DNA of 64,000 nt, taken from contig WGMX01000034.1 of NCBI GenBank assembly GCA_016124855.1, positions 102,352 to 166,351 of the forward strand, read 5' to 3'. Origin of the DNA: Anaerolineaceae bacterium. Its GTDB lineage: Bacteria; Chloroflexota; Anaerolineae; Aggregatilineales; Phototrophicaceae. How positions within the stretch are numbered: the stretch's first letter is position 1; each line of letters starts with the position of its first letter. The translations under genes and the position numbers were made by a program. Positions 18,771-28,563 of this stretch are shown piece by piece. A model generated the notes under the pieces. That model was given only the letters and a program-made list of their open reading frames with translations, was not told the DNA's origin and searched no databases.

Positions 18771-18775
18771 GGGTC

Positions 18776-19675
18776 TTACTTTCTCCGCTGTCGCCGCAGG
18801 GCAGCGAAACCCACAATGGCGCGAACTAAATCTTCCTCGGTTGAAAGGGAGAGCATGTCTACACCCGTGCGTTTAAAGACTTGATCGAGTTCTGCTTGAC
18901 GCTGGCGTGCTGCCTGAATGAAACGCTGGCGAAAGCCTTTGTCATGTGTATCCACGTAGATTTGTTCGCCTGTTTCGGAGTCTTCCATCAGAATTAAACC
19001 CACATCCGGCAGTTCTATTTCTCGTGGATCCCACAGTTTTACAGCCAGAACCTCATGCCGTTTATTCAGCAAACTCAAAGGCCGTTCCCAACCGGGCGCA
19101 CTGATAAAATCCGAGATTATGAATACCAATGAACGTTGCTTAATCGAGTGCAGTCCACTTTCAATGAGCGTTGACAGGTTGGTAAATGGCGCGCGTGGCA
19201 GTGGCGACTGATTGAGCAGGTCATTAATCAGTCGGAGAACTTGAATTCGGCCTCCCCTCGCGGGAATAGTGCGATCAATCTGACCGCTATATAAAACCGC
19301 ACCGACGCGATTACCGTGACGCGTCAGCAACCGCGCAAAGGTAGAGACAAAATCAATCAAAACCGTACGCTTCAAGTTATCAACTGCGCCAAAATCCACT
19401 GAGGGACTCAAATCCAGCAGAAACCAAGCGGTGATTTCACGATCTTCGAGATACTGCCGTACATAAGGCGTGTCCATCCGCGCCGTGACGTTCCAATCGA
19501 TATACCGAACATCGTCTTCCGGTTGATATTCGCGCAGATCGGCAAAGTCGAGGCCGTAGCCATAAAATAGGCTGCGATAATCGCCTTGCAGCAAGCCATC
19601 CAATTTACGGATGACCTTAAAGTCGAGGCGCTGTAAGAGGCGCTCAGGCGTTGACGCTTGCGTTTCGGTGTTCAT
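18776..19675 (-). CDS. DUF58 domain-containing protein
   Basis: LREYQPEDDVRYIDWNVTARMDTPYVRQY hallmark; adjacent to MoxR and VWA genes. Confidence 0.92.
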   Translation of the reverse strand: MNTETQASTPERLLQRLDFKVIRKLDGLLQGDYRSLFYGYGLDFADLREYQPEDDVRYIDWNVTARMDTPYVRQYLEDREITAWFLLDLSPSVDFGAVDNLKRTVLIDFVSTFARLLTRHGNRVGAVLYSGQIDRTIPARGGRIQVLRLINDLLNQSPLPRAPFTNLSTLIESGLHSIKQRSLVFIISDFISAPGWERPLSLLNKRHEVLAVKLWDPREIELPDVGLILMEDSETGEQIYVDTHDKGFRQRFIQAARQRQAELDQVFKRTGVDMLSLSTEEDLVRAIVGFAALRRQRRK

Positions 19676-20654
19676 GTAGAGGTACCACTGGTTTCGGAAT
19701 GCGGTTAAGGATTTTGTTCAGGATGTCATCGGCAGTCACATTATCCGAAAGTGCCTCATACGACAGCACCAGACGATGGCGAATAACGTCTAAAGCCATG
19801 TCCAAAACGTCTTGAGGCAGCACATAATCACGACCACGCACAAAAGCGAGGGCGCGTGAACTTAGAATCAAATTGATTGACGCACGTGGACTTGCTCCAA
19901 ACGTAATATAATGCTGCAAATCCTTCAGACCTTCGTCTTGAGGGTTACGGGTCGCATTGACCATTTTTACACTGTATTCGATGATGGCGGGGTCTACATA
20001 AACTTTGTCCGTTTCTTTCTGCAAACCTACCAGTTGTTCTGTGGACAAGACCTGCTGCACTTTTTCCAAAGCACCAGTCATCCGCTGGACAATGACAAAT
20101 TCTTCGGTCGAGGTTGGATACCCGACCAACACCTTGAGCATAAAACGGTCAACTTGGGCTTCGGGCAGCGGATAAGTTCCCTCGGTTTCGATAGGGTTCT
20201 GGGTCGCCAATACGAGGAAAGGATTAGGGACTTTGAACGTTTCGCGTCCAATGGTCACTTGGCGTTCTTGCATGACTTCGAGCAAGGCACTCTGTACTTT
20301 GGCGGGTGCCCGGTTGATTTCATCAGCCAGCAGGAGGTTGGTAAAAACCGGCCCCTGTGAGGTATTGAATTCGCCGGTTTTCTGGTTGTAAATGCGCGTA
20401 CCAATCAAATCAGCCGGAACAAGATCCGGTGTAAATTGAATACGCTTGAACTCGCCGCCAATCGATTCGGCAACTGTCTTGATCGCCATCGTCTTTGCCA
20501 ACCCCGGCACACCTTCAACCAGAATATGTCCACGTGCCAACAGCGCGACGATCAGCCGCTCTAGCATATGATCTTGCCCAACAATGACCTTCTTTATTTC
20601 ATACAGCACCCGTTCCATAGCTGTGCCGTATTCCGAATTCACACTTTGATTCAT
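19644..20654 (-). CDS. MoxR family AAA+ ATPase
   Basis: Walker A GVPGLAKT, Walker B LLADEINRAPAKVQSALLEVMQERQVT, ATQNPIETEGTYPLPEAQ. Confidence 0.95.
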   Translation of the reverse strand: MNQSVNSEYGTAMERVLYEIKKVIVGQDHMLERLIVALLARGHILVEGVPGLAKTMAIKTVAESIGGEFKRIQFTPDLVPADLIGTRIYNQKTGEFNTSQGPVFTNLLLADEINRAPAKVQSALLEVMQERQVTIGRETFKVPNPFLVLATQNPIETEGTYPLPEAQVDRFMLKVLVGYPTSTEEFVIVQRMTGALEKVQQVLSTEQLVGLQKETDKVYVDPAIIEYSVKMVNATRNPQDEGLKDLQHYITFGASPRASINLILSSRALAFVRGRDYVLPQDVLDMALDVIRHRLVLSYEALSDNVTADDILNKILNRIPKPVVPLHEHRNASVNA

Positions 20655-20731
20655 CGGTTATCTCTTTCAATAGTTGTGCGAAAATTCGAGGTACTGGCTT
20701 GCTATACCAATACCCACGTTTTTTGGTATCG

Positions 20732-21571
20732 CTATACAGGTGGTGAACCAGCTGCTCCACCAGCGGCGGTAATCGTGACCGCGAAGCCCACGCCAATAAA
20801 GACATTTTGTTTGGTCGGGTTCAGCAATGCGGTAACGATACCAACAACCTGACCGGCACGGTTGAGCAGCGGGCCGCCAGAGTTGCCGGGATTAACTGCG
20901 GCGTCAAATTGAATCAACCCCGTCAGTTGTTGACCACTATCTGGAATTTGGAAGGTTCGGTTAAATCCAGAAATAACACCTGAGGTCATCGAATCATATA
21001 AGCTGAAGGGGCTGCCGACGACATAGGCTTCATCCCCGACACGCATCGCATTTGGATTTCCCAATACAGCCGGAATAATGATTTCCGGTGGTGAATTCGC
21101 CCGTATCACCGCAATGTCATTTTCTGCTTGTGCTGCGATAATCTCTGCCGGAGATTCACTGCCGTCAGCGAAAGTCACCTGAATTCGGGGTGCGCTGGTG
21201 ACCACATGCAAGCTGGTGAGGATGTCGCCACCATCGTTAATAATCACACCTGTTCCAAAGCCATCAGCCAATAAACCGGTCGACTCCGGGAGATTTGTTT
21301 GAATAAAAACAAGCGAAGGGACAATAGATTGATAAACAAGCGACGAAAAACTTGGCGGAGGCGTAGCAGATGCCATTGCTTGGGCAACTGTTTCGTTGAC
21401 TTCATCCGGGGTGATTTGATGAGGTTTAGGGGTAATCCAATTATAAAGCAAGACCGCTAAAAAGGCGGCTAACACACCCGAAACGAACGGCAGCCCTTTC
21501 CGCACGATCCTACGGACTTGCTGCAAACGATGAAGTATGCGACCACGACGTGATGTATCGGGTTCATTCAT
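20732..21571 (-). CDS. Trypsin-like serine protease (HtrA/Deg-like, membrane anchored, no PDZ seen)
   Basis: Catalytic motifs TSLHVV, NDIAVIR, NPGNSGGPLL; N-terminal TM. Confidence 0.88.
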   Translation of the reverse strand: MNEPDTSRRGRILHRLQQVRRIVRKGLPFVSGVLAAFLAVLLYNWITPKPHQITPDEVNETVAQAMASATPPPSFSSLVYQSIVPSLVFIQTNLPESTGLLADGFGTGVIINDGGDILTSLHVVTSAPRIQVTFADGSESPAEIIAAQAENDIAVIRANSPPEIIIPAVLGNPNAMRVGDEAYVVGSPFSLYDSMTSGVISGFNRTFQIPDSGQQLTGLIQFDAAVNPGNSGGPLLNRAGQVVGIVTALLNPTKQNVFIGVGFAVTITAAGGAAGSPPV

Positions 21572-21722
21572 TCGATTGAAAGTACCTCCCTATCAAGAAG
21601 TTACTTTGTGTTAGTCGGGACTGTAGCCTAATTTTCTAAATAGGAAATGAGAGTAAGCATAAAAAACCTTATTCCGAAATGAAAATAGGGAGGTGTCATG
21701 AACAATAAAGTTAGAGAAGGCT

Positions 21723-22523
21723 TTATTGAGTGGCTGTGATGCCACCATCCAAATAAAGCGTTTGTCCCGTAATGAAGTTTGATGCTGGCGACACTAGAAA
21801 AAGTATTGCCTGCATCACATCGTCTGGCTCTGCTATACGGCCCAATGGTATGCGTGCAGTCAGCGCATCGTAAAACTGCGGATCAGCTAACATAGCCGCA
21901 ACTTGATCAGTTCGAACGAATGTCGGCGCTACGACATTGACGTTAATGTTATCCGGCGCAAGTTCAGCCGCAAGCTGCTTGCACATTGTTCCAAGCCCAC
22001 CTTTGGCTGCACAGTAAGCTGCATAACCACGTCCACGTAAACCGAGCTGTGTCCGAACTGATCCCAAGTGAACCTGCTTACCGCCCTGCTTTTGCGCCAC
22101 CATATGCTTGGCAGCAGCCTGCGCCAGAAAGAAAGCTGATTTTAGATTGGCAGAATAAACCAGATCGAAGTTTTCTTCGGTCACATCTAACAACTTTTCT
22201 TCGCGGTTTAGGCCAACGCAGTTCACCAAAATATCAATGCGTCCAAAGTGGCTAACGGAATCTTCAACAACGCGCCGGACTTCTGAAAGGTCACCCGCAT
22301 CAAACGAAACAGGGTATGCTTCGCATCCGTTATCATTAAGTGATTTTGCCAACCTGTCTGCACGGTCAGCACTACGTCCAGCAACCACTACTTTTGCGCC
22401 CACTGCCGATAATCCACGACAGACTGCTTCACCAATTCCACCATAACCACCTGTCACCAGAGCTACCTTGCCATCCAGTCGAAACAACCTGTCTAACAGG
22501 GCAGGAGTTTGGCCATTTAACAT
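21723..22523 (-). CDS. SDR family oxidoreductase
   Basis: VALVTGGYGGIGEAVCRGL, YAAYCAAKGG, TGQTLYLDGG. Confidence 0.92.
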   Translation of the reverse strand: MLNGQTPALLDRLFRLDGKVALVTGGYGGIGEAVCRGLSAVGAKVVVAGRSADRADRLAKSLNDNGCEAYPVSFDAGDLSEVRRVVEDSVSHFGRIDILVNCVGLNREEKLLDVTEENFDLVYSANLKSAFFLAQAAAKHMVAQKQGGKQVHLGSVRTQLGLRGRGYAAYCAAKGGLGTMCKQLAAELAPDNINVNVVAPTFVRTDQVAAMLADPQFYDALTARIPLGRIAEPDDVMQAILFLVSPASNFITGQTLYLDGGITATQ

Positions 22524-22535
22524 GAAAATCTCCTC

Positions 22536-23588
22536 TTATTGACTCGACTTGAATACCGGCGCAACCTGCTCACTAAACAATCTCATTCCATCAATGTTAG
22601 GCGCATCCATAAACCACAGCATAAAATGCGATATGCCCAACGCAATATAATTCTGCATCTGGCTTTTAACTTCATCAGGCGTTCCAACTAATCCGGTATC
22701 GGTCAGGTAATGCGGATATTCATTGCTCTCGCCGCTGACAAACGCGCGGAAATCAGCATCCTGTGGCACATCCATTCCGGATGGTGTGAGGGCTAACATC
22801 GCCTTCACTTTCTCGCGCACAGCCTCGCGGGTTGGAGCGACCAGAATTTGAACCTCGTAACTAATTTCGAGTTCGTTGAAGTCGCGGTTAAGCTTCTGGC
22901 AAGCGGCCTTCAATGAATTTAGACGCTGGTTCATGGTGGTCAAGCCAACAGGTACGCTGTTCCAGCCTTGCCCCCAGCGTGCAACTGCATCAAAGGTAAT
23001 GGGATTGGCTTCACCGAACCAAATCGGCGGATGCGGTTGGGTGAAAGGTGGCGGCGTACAAACAGCAGCTTTGACATGATGGAAACGTCCGTCAAAGGTC
23101 AGTGGATTAGCCTCGCTGGTTTCCCAAAGTTTGAGCGTCAGTTCCAATCCTTCTAAGAAATCCGCCATCCGTTCTTCGACATTCTCGGGATAGTTCAGTC
23201 CGTAGGCTTGATGCTCCCCAATTCGCGTTCCAGTATCAGCAAAGTAGATAAATCGTCCACCAGAGATTTGATCGAGCGTGGCGATCATCTTAGCAGCGAC
23301 CGACGGATAACGAAAAAAATGTCCTTGATGGATAATTCCAAGTTTCGAATGAGAAGTTGCTCCAGCAATTGCAGAAAGCGTTGTCCAACCTTCCATAATG
23401 GCCTGATCTTTACCTAACATCAAGTGATCCGCGACCCAAATGGAATCATAGCCGAGTTCATCAGCTGTTTTAGCCGTTTGCATTGCCGTCTTGATGTCGA
23501 GTGTCGGGAAGTTCGGTGTACGAAACAATCCGCCGCCCGGCAATGCGAAAATCGGGACACAGTAACCAAATTGAATAGGATGCGACAT
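22536..23588 (-). CDS. LLM class (F420/flavin-dependent luciferase-like) oxidoreductase
   Basis: MSHPIQFGYCVP..., AKTADELGYDSIWVADHLM, LDQISGGRFIYFADTGTRIGEHQAYG, LVGTPDEVKSQM; start chosen at ATG 23588. Confidence 0.88.
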   Translation of the reverse strand: MSHPIQFGYCVPIFALPGGGLFRTPNFPTLDIKTAMQTAKTADELGYDSIWVADHLMLGKDQAIMEGWTTLSAIAGATSHSKLGIIHQGHFFRYPSVAAKMIATLDQISGGRFIYFADTGTRIGEHQAYGLNYPENVEERMADFLEGLELTLKLWETSEANPLTFDGRFHHVKAAVCTPPPFTQPHPPIWFGEANPITFDAVARWGQGWNSVPVGLTTMNQRLNSLKAACQKLNRDFNELEISYEVQILVAPTREAVREKVKAMLALTPSGMDVPQDADFRAFVSGESNEYPHYLTDTGLVGTPDEVKSQMQNYIALGISHFMLWFMDAPNIDGMRLFSEQVAPVFKSSQ

Positions 23589-23592
23589 GTTG

Positions 23593-24657
23593 TTAGGTGA
23601 CCTCGTATTGCAGCGGGTCACCATGCAGGTGACGATAGATATTCAAAAAGATATTGAGCGAATCGCGGATGTGTGTCCAATGACCTTGCCACGCTGAATG
23701 AGAGGTCAAGGTGACATTATAGCTTGGGTCTTCGTTGAGTTTTTGCAGTGGATCGTCCACTGGCAGAGGTTCTTCATACATCACGTCCAAACCTGCACCG
23801 GCGATCCGACGATTTTGCAGCGCATCAACTAACGCAACTTGATCAACCAATTTACCACGCGCGGTATTAATGAAATAGGCATTGGGCTTCATCAAACCAA
23901 TTTCACGCACGCCGATGATTTTCTCGGTGGCAGGCATAATCGGGATATGGACGCTTAAGACATCAGACTGCTTGAACAGCTCATCCCATTCGACATATTG
24001 AATATGATATTTCTCTTCGAGTTCAGGGAAGCGAACCTTATCCCAGTAGATGCATTTCATCTCAAAGGCGTGGGCATATTTCGCCATTGGACGGGCGATT
24101 TCGCCAAAGCCCAGCAAGCCCAGTGTGTAATCTTGCACGATGCGAACATTGGGAACAGTCGCACCCCAACCGCGTTCGACATATAAACGCTCTTTCATCT
24201 GGCGTTCTTGTTCGCGCGTCTGCTTAAAGTAATTCAGCATCAGTGTCCATGCATGTTCAGCCACCGCGATGTAATTGATCAAAGGTGTCGCGCAAACTGG
24301 AATGCCCATCTCGCGGGCTGTGTCCATCGGGATACCACGATAATCCTCGCCCATGTGCTGAAGCAGGCGAATTTTCTTCCCCTTACGCAAGACTTCGGGT
24401 GTCAGACGCTGCTTATGGACAACGAGATAATCGCAATTTTCGATGACGGCATCAAGTTCTTCTAATGTGCTGACTTTAATGAGATTGGTTTCATAATCAG
24501 CAAAAATTTCTTCAAAGAGCGGTGCATCCTTCGCCCATTCAGCACGCGCGGGGTCATCAGGAGGCAAGCGCTTGTCAATTTCATGGGCATATTCCTTGCG
24601 GAACTGCACACCGAGCAGCACGTAATTATATTCTTCCCAAACAACGACGTTTATCAT
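23593..24657 (-). CDS. D-isomer-specific 2-hydroxyacid dehydrogenase family protein
   Basis: GLLGFGEIARPMAKYA, NTARGKLVDQVALVDALQNRRIAGAGLDVMYEEPLP; start chosen at ATG 24657. Confidence 0.9.
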   Translation of the reverse strand: MINVVVWEEYNYVLLGVQFRKEYAHEIDKRLPPDDPARAEWAKDAPLFEEIFADYETNLIKVSTLEELDAVIENCDYLVVHKQRLTPEVLRKGKKIRLLQHMGEDYRGIPMDTAREMGIPVCATPLINYIAVAEHAWTLMLNYFKQTREQERQMKERLYVERGWGATVPNVRIVQDYTLGLLGFGEIARPMAKYAHAFEMKCIYWDKVRFPELEEKYHIQYVEWDELFKQSDVLSVHIPIMPATEKIIGVREIGLMKPNAYFINTARGKLVDQVALVDALQNRRIAGAGLDVMYEEPLPVDDPLQKLNEDPSYNVTLTSHSAWQGHWTHIRDSLNIFLNIYRHLHGDPLQYEVT

Positions 24658-25595
24658 GATGATCTCACCTGCGCCCACGCACGCATAAATGTCCGTTTTC
24701 CGTTGGCGAGGATGGCTTCAGGCGTTTCCTCACCGGGAATAGTACGAAGTTCCATAGAAAGAATTGGTGTCGAACCGAGGCGCTCACGTACCTTTGTCCA
24801 GTACTGAACTGCATCCAACTGTTTGAGATATTCGACCACTTCCGGCAAATCATTGCGTCCCAATGGATGCCCGAAGCGAGGGTGAAAATCGCCATACAAA
24901 GCTGATTCAGGGTGGTCGATGACACTGTTGCCAATATGGGCATGAATGAGATGCCGACCAGCGGTTTTAAGGGCGTGTTCGGAAGTCTCCCCCAACAATG
25001 GTAAATGACTGAGGTCAATGGTCAAACCAAAGTTTGAGCGGTCAACTGCGTCGGCCATTTTGGCAACTTCAACGGTTGGGCCGATTAGACGTTTCTTTTC
25101 AATGTCACGGTCAAAATTTTCAAAGGTAATAAACAATTGTTTCTTGGTGGATTTTGCAGTCGCGTAATCACACAGTTCCTGCAAATCCTCGATCAAACGG
25201 GCGGTAGTTGCCTCGCGTTGGTCAGGAGCAGTGTCAAGCGGCCCTTGTACCATCGCCATCACGCTATTGAGGTCAATGGCTTCGTCAATCAGCGCTTTGA
25301 GGCGTATCATCGCAGCTTTACGCAAATCAGCATCCGCGCTGCCGGGTTCGAGTTTTTCCAGCAGCACAGGCAAAATCGGCAGATAAACCACCTGCAACTG
25401 TGACTGGGCGAGAAGCGCTTTGGCTTTCTGACGCACTTCGGGATTTTTGACGGGGGCGATTTCAACCGCCCCAAAATCCGCGTCGTTGACAATCGTGGTC
25501 AGCGTTTCCACCACCGGGCCTTCACCGCCCCTGCACTCGAGGTAGATCAGCGGATGGATCACACCGAAATCCATCATGTGCGACCAAGCGTTCAT
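24654..25595 (-). CDS. Sugar phosphate isomerase/epimerase-like TIM-barrel protein (AP endonuclease 2 family)
   Basis: TIM-barrel motifs FITFENFDRD, GLTIDLSHLPLLGE, HAHIGNS. Confidence 0.75.
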   Translation of the reverse strand: MNAWSHMMDFGVIHPLIYLECRGGEGPVVETLTTIVNDADFGAVEIAPVKNPEVRQKAKALLAQSQLQVVYLPILPVLLEKLEPGSADADLRKAAMIRLKALIDEAIDLNSVMAMVQGPLDTAPDQREATTARLIEDLQELCDYATAKSTKKQLFITFENFDRDIEKKRLIGPTVEVAKMADAVDRSNFGLTIDLSHLPLLGETSEHALKTAGRHLIHAHIGNSVIDHPESALYGDFHPRFGHPLGRNDLPEVVEYLKQLDAVQYWTKVRERLGSTPILSMELRTIPGEETPEAILANGKRTFMRAWAQVRSS

Positions 25596-26794
25596 GCTTT
25601 CAGACTCCGTTCAATATCGGCTTGGTAAGGCGCATCGTTACCTTCCAGCACTTCATCCAGAGTAATCATTCGCTTGAGCAGCTCAGACTCCAACAGACCG
25701 AAAACCAATGCCAGTGAGCGTAAGCCCTGTTCGCCTGTCACTTCCGGTTCGCGATTATTGATTACAGCATCCACAAAGTCAGCTTGTTCGATACCAAGCA
25801 GGTTGGCATCGATATCTGCCCACACCATGTCATAGGTTGCCAGTCGATCACCTTTGAACAGTGCGGCTGTCACATCATCGAGATGGAAATCGGGAACAAG
25901 ACTCAGCAAGTCGTCTACCGGCACATCTTTGCCATCACGCCGTTGAACGAGGCGCAGCGCTTTACCTGTACGATCACCGGGGATAGCCAGTGAGCCGCCC
26001 GTTCCGTAGATCATGCGTGAGAATGAGCCTTCGCCACGTCCAGCGATGTTGAGCAACCAATTGGCAATCGCGCCACTTTCGAAGCGCATCACACCCACTG
26101 ACAAATCTTCAGCATCGACTGGATGGCTCTTACCTTGTTGGTCGGTACGCTGCTTGTCGATGATGGCGTTCATGCCAACGACGGTCGAAATCGGGCCGAG
26201 GTAAAATTCGAGAATATCGGTGTAATGAACACCCATATCAATGACGATGCCGCCGCGATCTTTACGATGCCGCCACGGGGTGATGATGACAAACTCGCCA
26301 CCACCGGAAGATTCCTGCGTGGCAAGGAAGGGTGTTCCAATTGCCCCACTATCGACCAGCGCCTTGCCCAAACGATTAATCGGGTCACGGCGGTAATTTT
26401 CGGCAACAGCCAACTTACGGTTGGCCTTCTTACCCGCATCAACCAAGCGCACACCTTCGGAAACGGTCAAAGTAATCGGCTTCTCGACCATGACATGAAT
26501 GCCTGCGTCGAAGGCTTTTAGGGCAACATCGACATGCATTTCTGGCGAGGTCGTGACGATGATGCCGTCCAGTTTGACCGACTTAATCATGCTATCGAAA
26601 TCAGCAAACTGCTGTGGACGCGAACCGAGCAGTTCTTCAGCATGATCGCCCATCTTCTGAAGATTCTCAGGCATAATGTCGCAAACTGCGACCAAATCAA
26701 AGTTGAGCTTACCGGCAGCCTTCAACTGCTTCATGCCGATGACATGCCGCCGTCCCATGACTCCGCAGCCAATCAATCCCATTGCGAACGACAT
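25592..26794 (-). CDS. Gfo/Idh/MocA family oxidoreductase
   Basis: MGLIGCGVMGRRHVIGMK, GIHVMVEKPITLTVSEG, GGIVIDMGVHYTDILEFYLG. Confidence 0.93.
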   Translation of the reverse strand: MSFAMGLIGCGVMGRRHVIGMKQLKAAGKLNFDLVAVCDIMPENLQKMGDHAEELLGSRPQQFADFDSMIKSVKLDGIIVTTSPEMHVDVALKAFDAGIHVMVEKPITLTVSEGVRLVDAGKKANRKLAVAENYRRDPINRLGKALVDSGAIGTPFLATQESSGGGEFVIITPWRHRKDRGGIVIDMGVHYTDILEFYLGPISTVVGMNAIIDKQRTDQQGKSHPVDAEDLSVGVMRFESGAIANWLLNIAGRGEGSFSRMIYGTGGSLAIPGDRTGKALRLVQRRDGKDVPVDDLLSLVPDFHLDDVTAALFKGDRLATYDMVWADIDANLLGIEQADFVDAVINNREPEVTGEQGLRSLALVFGLLESELLKRMITLDEVLEGNDAPYQADIERSLKA

Positions 26795-26796
26795 GG

Positions 26797-27606
26797 TTAA
26801 TTTCCTTCTGGCAGCTCAAGTTTATGATTGAGGCTCTTAATGTGCGCGGCGTTGATCTTGGCACTTTCCAACGGCGAAACCGAGCTACTGCTCTGTTCGA
26901 CCACCACCCAACCGGGGAACTTCTGCGTGACCAATTCGGCTAAGATAGCGCCAAAGTCTAAGCCGATTGTGCCTTTGCCGATTTCCACAAATTTGCCCGC
27001 CGCCCAATCTTTAAGATGCATGTAACCAAGGCGCGTCTTATATTTGCGGATATGTGCGACCGAGTCTTCACCTACGAGGCCGATGTGGGATACATCAAGG
27101 CATAACATCGTTTTCTTGGTTTCATTCAGCAAAATGTCGATTTCGCCTTCGGTTTCGATGGTGCAGCCCACGTGTGGATGATAGGCAAGTGTGATGCCTT
27201 TGTCCGCACCATATTTGGCTAGCTCCTCGCAGCCTGCTGCGAGATTCTTATACTCGTCGGCTGTCGGAGGACGAGTCCGCAAGCGGCCTCCGCCGACTAA
27301 ACCGTACTGTTCAGCACCAAACAAAGCAGCGTAATCCATACGGCGTTTGTGCATGGTGATGGTGTCGGGATTAACTGGCACTTCAATGCCGCCGAAGAAT
27401 ATTCCCGGTGTCAAACCTTGGAGAATCGAACGCAAGTAATCGGGCGGGCCAAGCCAATCCAGCGAATGATCGAACAGTTCAACGGCGTGCCATCCGGCCT
27501 TCTTGATGTCTTTAAAGGTGGCGACCATATCAGGCTTTGTCGTCCAGTTAATGGTACTGTAGGCAAAGCGTAAGGCGTATGTCTTCTTTGCTGTAGCTTT
27601 GGGCAT
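26797..27606 (-). CDS. Sugar phosphate isomerase/epimerase-like TIM-barrel protein
   Basis: LAYHPHVGCTIETEGEID, LCLDVSHIGL, YMHLKDWAAGKFVEIGKGTI. Confidence 0.85.
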   Translation of the reverse strand: MPKATAKKTYALRFAYSTINWTTKPDMVATFKDIKKAGWHAVELFDHSLDWLGPPDYLRSILQGLTPGIFFGGIEVPVNPDTITMHKRRMDYAALFGAEQYGLVGGGRLRTRPPTADEYKNLAAGCEELAKYGADKGITLAYHPHVGCTIETEGEIDILLNETKKTMLCLDVSHIGLVGEDSVAHIRKYKTRLGYMHLKDWAAGKFVEIGKGTIGLDFGAILAELVTQKFPGWVVVEQSSSSVSPLESAKINAAHIKSLNHKLELPEGN

Positions 27607-27645
27607 GATCTTAGGCTTCTATGTCTTTCTGAGTAAATTCAACTC

Positions 27646-28545
27646 TCAATTGACCGAATTCAACGAAACAGGTTCTTCATGGGCATCCAGTACGCGGATG
27701 TTGCATTCCTCCGCGACTTTTTGAAACAATTTGGCAACATCGGGCATCTCATCAGAGGTTGCCCCTTCGACAATGACCGGAAAATCTGGCGATAAAGCTT
27801 CAATTTGCCGGAAAAGATTATGGAAATCCATCAATCCTTTGCCGGGGCAACCATCTTGTAAATGTACTGCCAGACGATTTTCAACCCAGATGTCTTTGGC
27901 ATGGCAGCTAATGATGTGCTTCTTCAAAACCTCGACGTGATGCGTGACGGCGGAGGTCGTGTCAAAGACCGTTTTGAGGGTAATCCAATTGGCAGAGTCG
28001 TAATCGCTGGTTACCCACGGTGAATTGACTTCATCCAATATGGACGCAGTGACTTCGGCTGATTCCAGTGTCACCAGTTGGTGGCCTTCCATACTGAGGT
28101 AAACACCAGCGTCTTCAGCCGCTTTGGCGCATTCCTTAAGGCTCTTGACCAACTGCTTTCGGGAAATTTCCGTCCAATTGTCCCTATGCGGGAACCACGG
28201 CCCATCGGGATTCATCGAACCCGGCCCTGTATCTATGCCTCGTGCGCCGAGCCAATTCGCTAATTTCAGAGCTGCTTGTACCGTTCGGACAGCTTCTTTA
28301 CGGGCATTTTCGTCGGTCGTAACTAAATTTTGCCAGTAACCGGTAACCTGAAAGAGGCGAAGGTTTTCATCGGCTAATAACTGCCGCACACGCTCGGCTT
28401 TTGTACGAGGTGTGGTATGGGGATCATTACTTCTAAAGCGGGTAAAAATTCCAGAATAGTCCATTGACCGAACCCGCTTGCACATCTCGGATGTCAGATC
28501 ATCCATATCGTCGGGCAAAAATGCCCCACACATTCCTATTCGCAT
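27646..28545 (-). CDS. Sugar phosphate isomerase/epimerase-like TIM-barrel protein
   Basis: GVYLSMEGHQLVTLES, WVTSDYDSANWI, HIISCHAKDIWVENRLAVHLQDGCPGKG. Confidence 0.82.
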   Translation of the reverse strand: MRIGMCGAFLPDDMDDLTSEMCKRVRSMDYSGIFTRFRSNDPHTTPRTKAERVRQLLADENLRLFQVTGYWQNLVTTDENARKEAVRTVQAALKLANWLGARGIDTGPGSMNPDGPWFPHRDNWTEISRKQLVKSLKECAKAAEDAGVYLSMEGHQLVTLESAEVTASILDEVNSPWVTSDYDSANWITLKTVFDTTSAVTHHVEVLKKHIISCHAKDIWVENRLAVHLQDGCPGKGLMDFHNLFRQIEALSPDFPVIVEGATSDEMPDVAKLFQKVAEECNIRVLDAHEEPVSLNSVN

Positions 28546-28563
28546 GAGGTTACTCTTCCGTGA

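Noticed and set aside
23589-23624. N-terminal extension MVTRCNTRSPNN of the LLM oxidoreductase ORF
   Set aside because: Would overlap the upstream dehydrogenase gene; ATG at 23588 gives the usual family start and a 4-bp gap.
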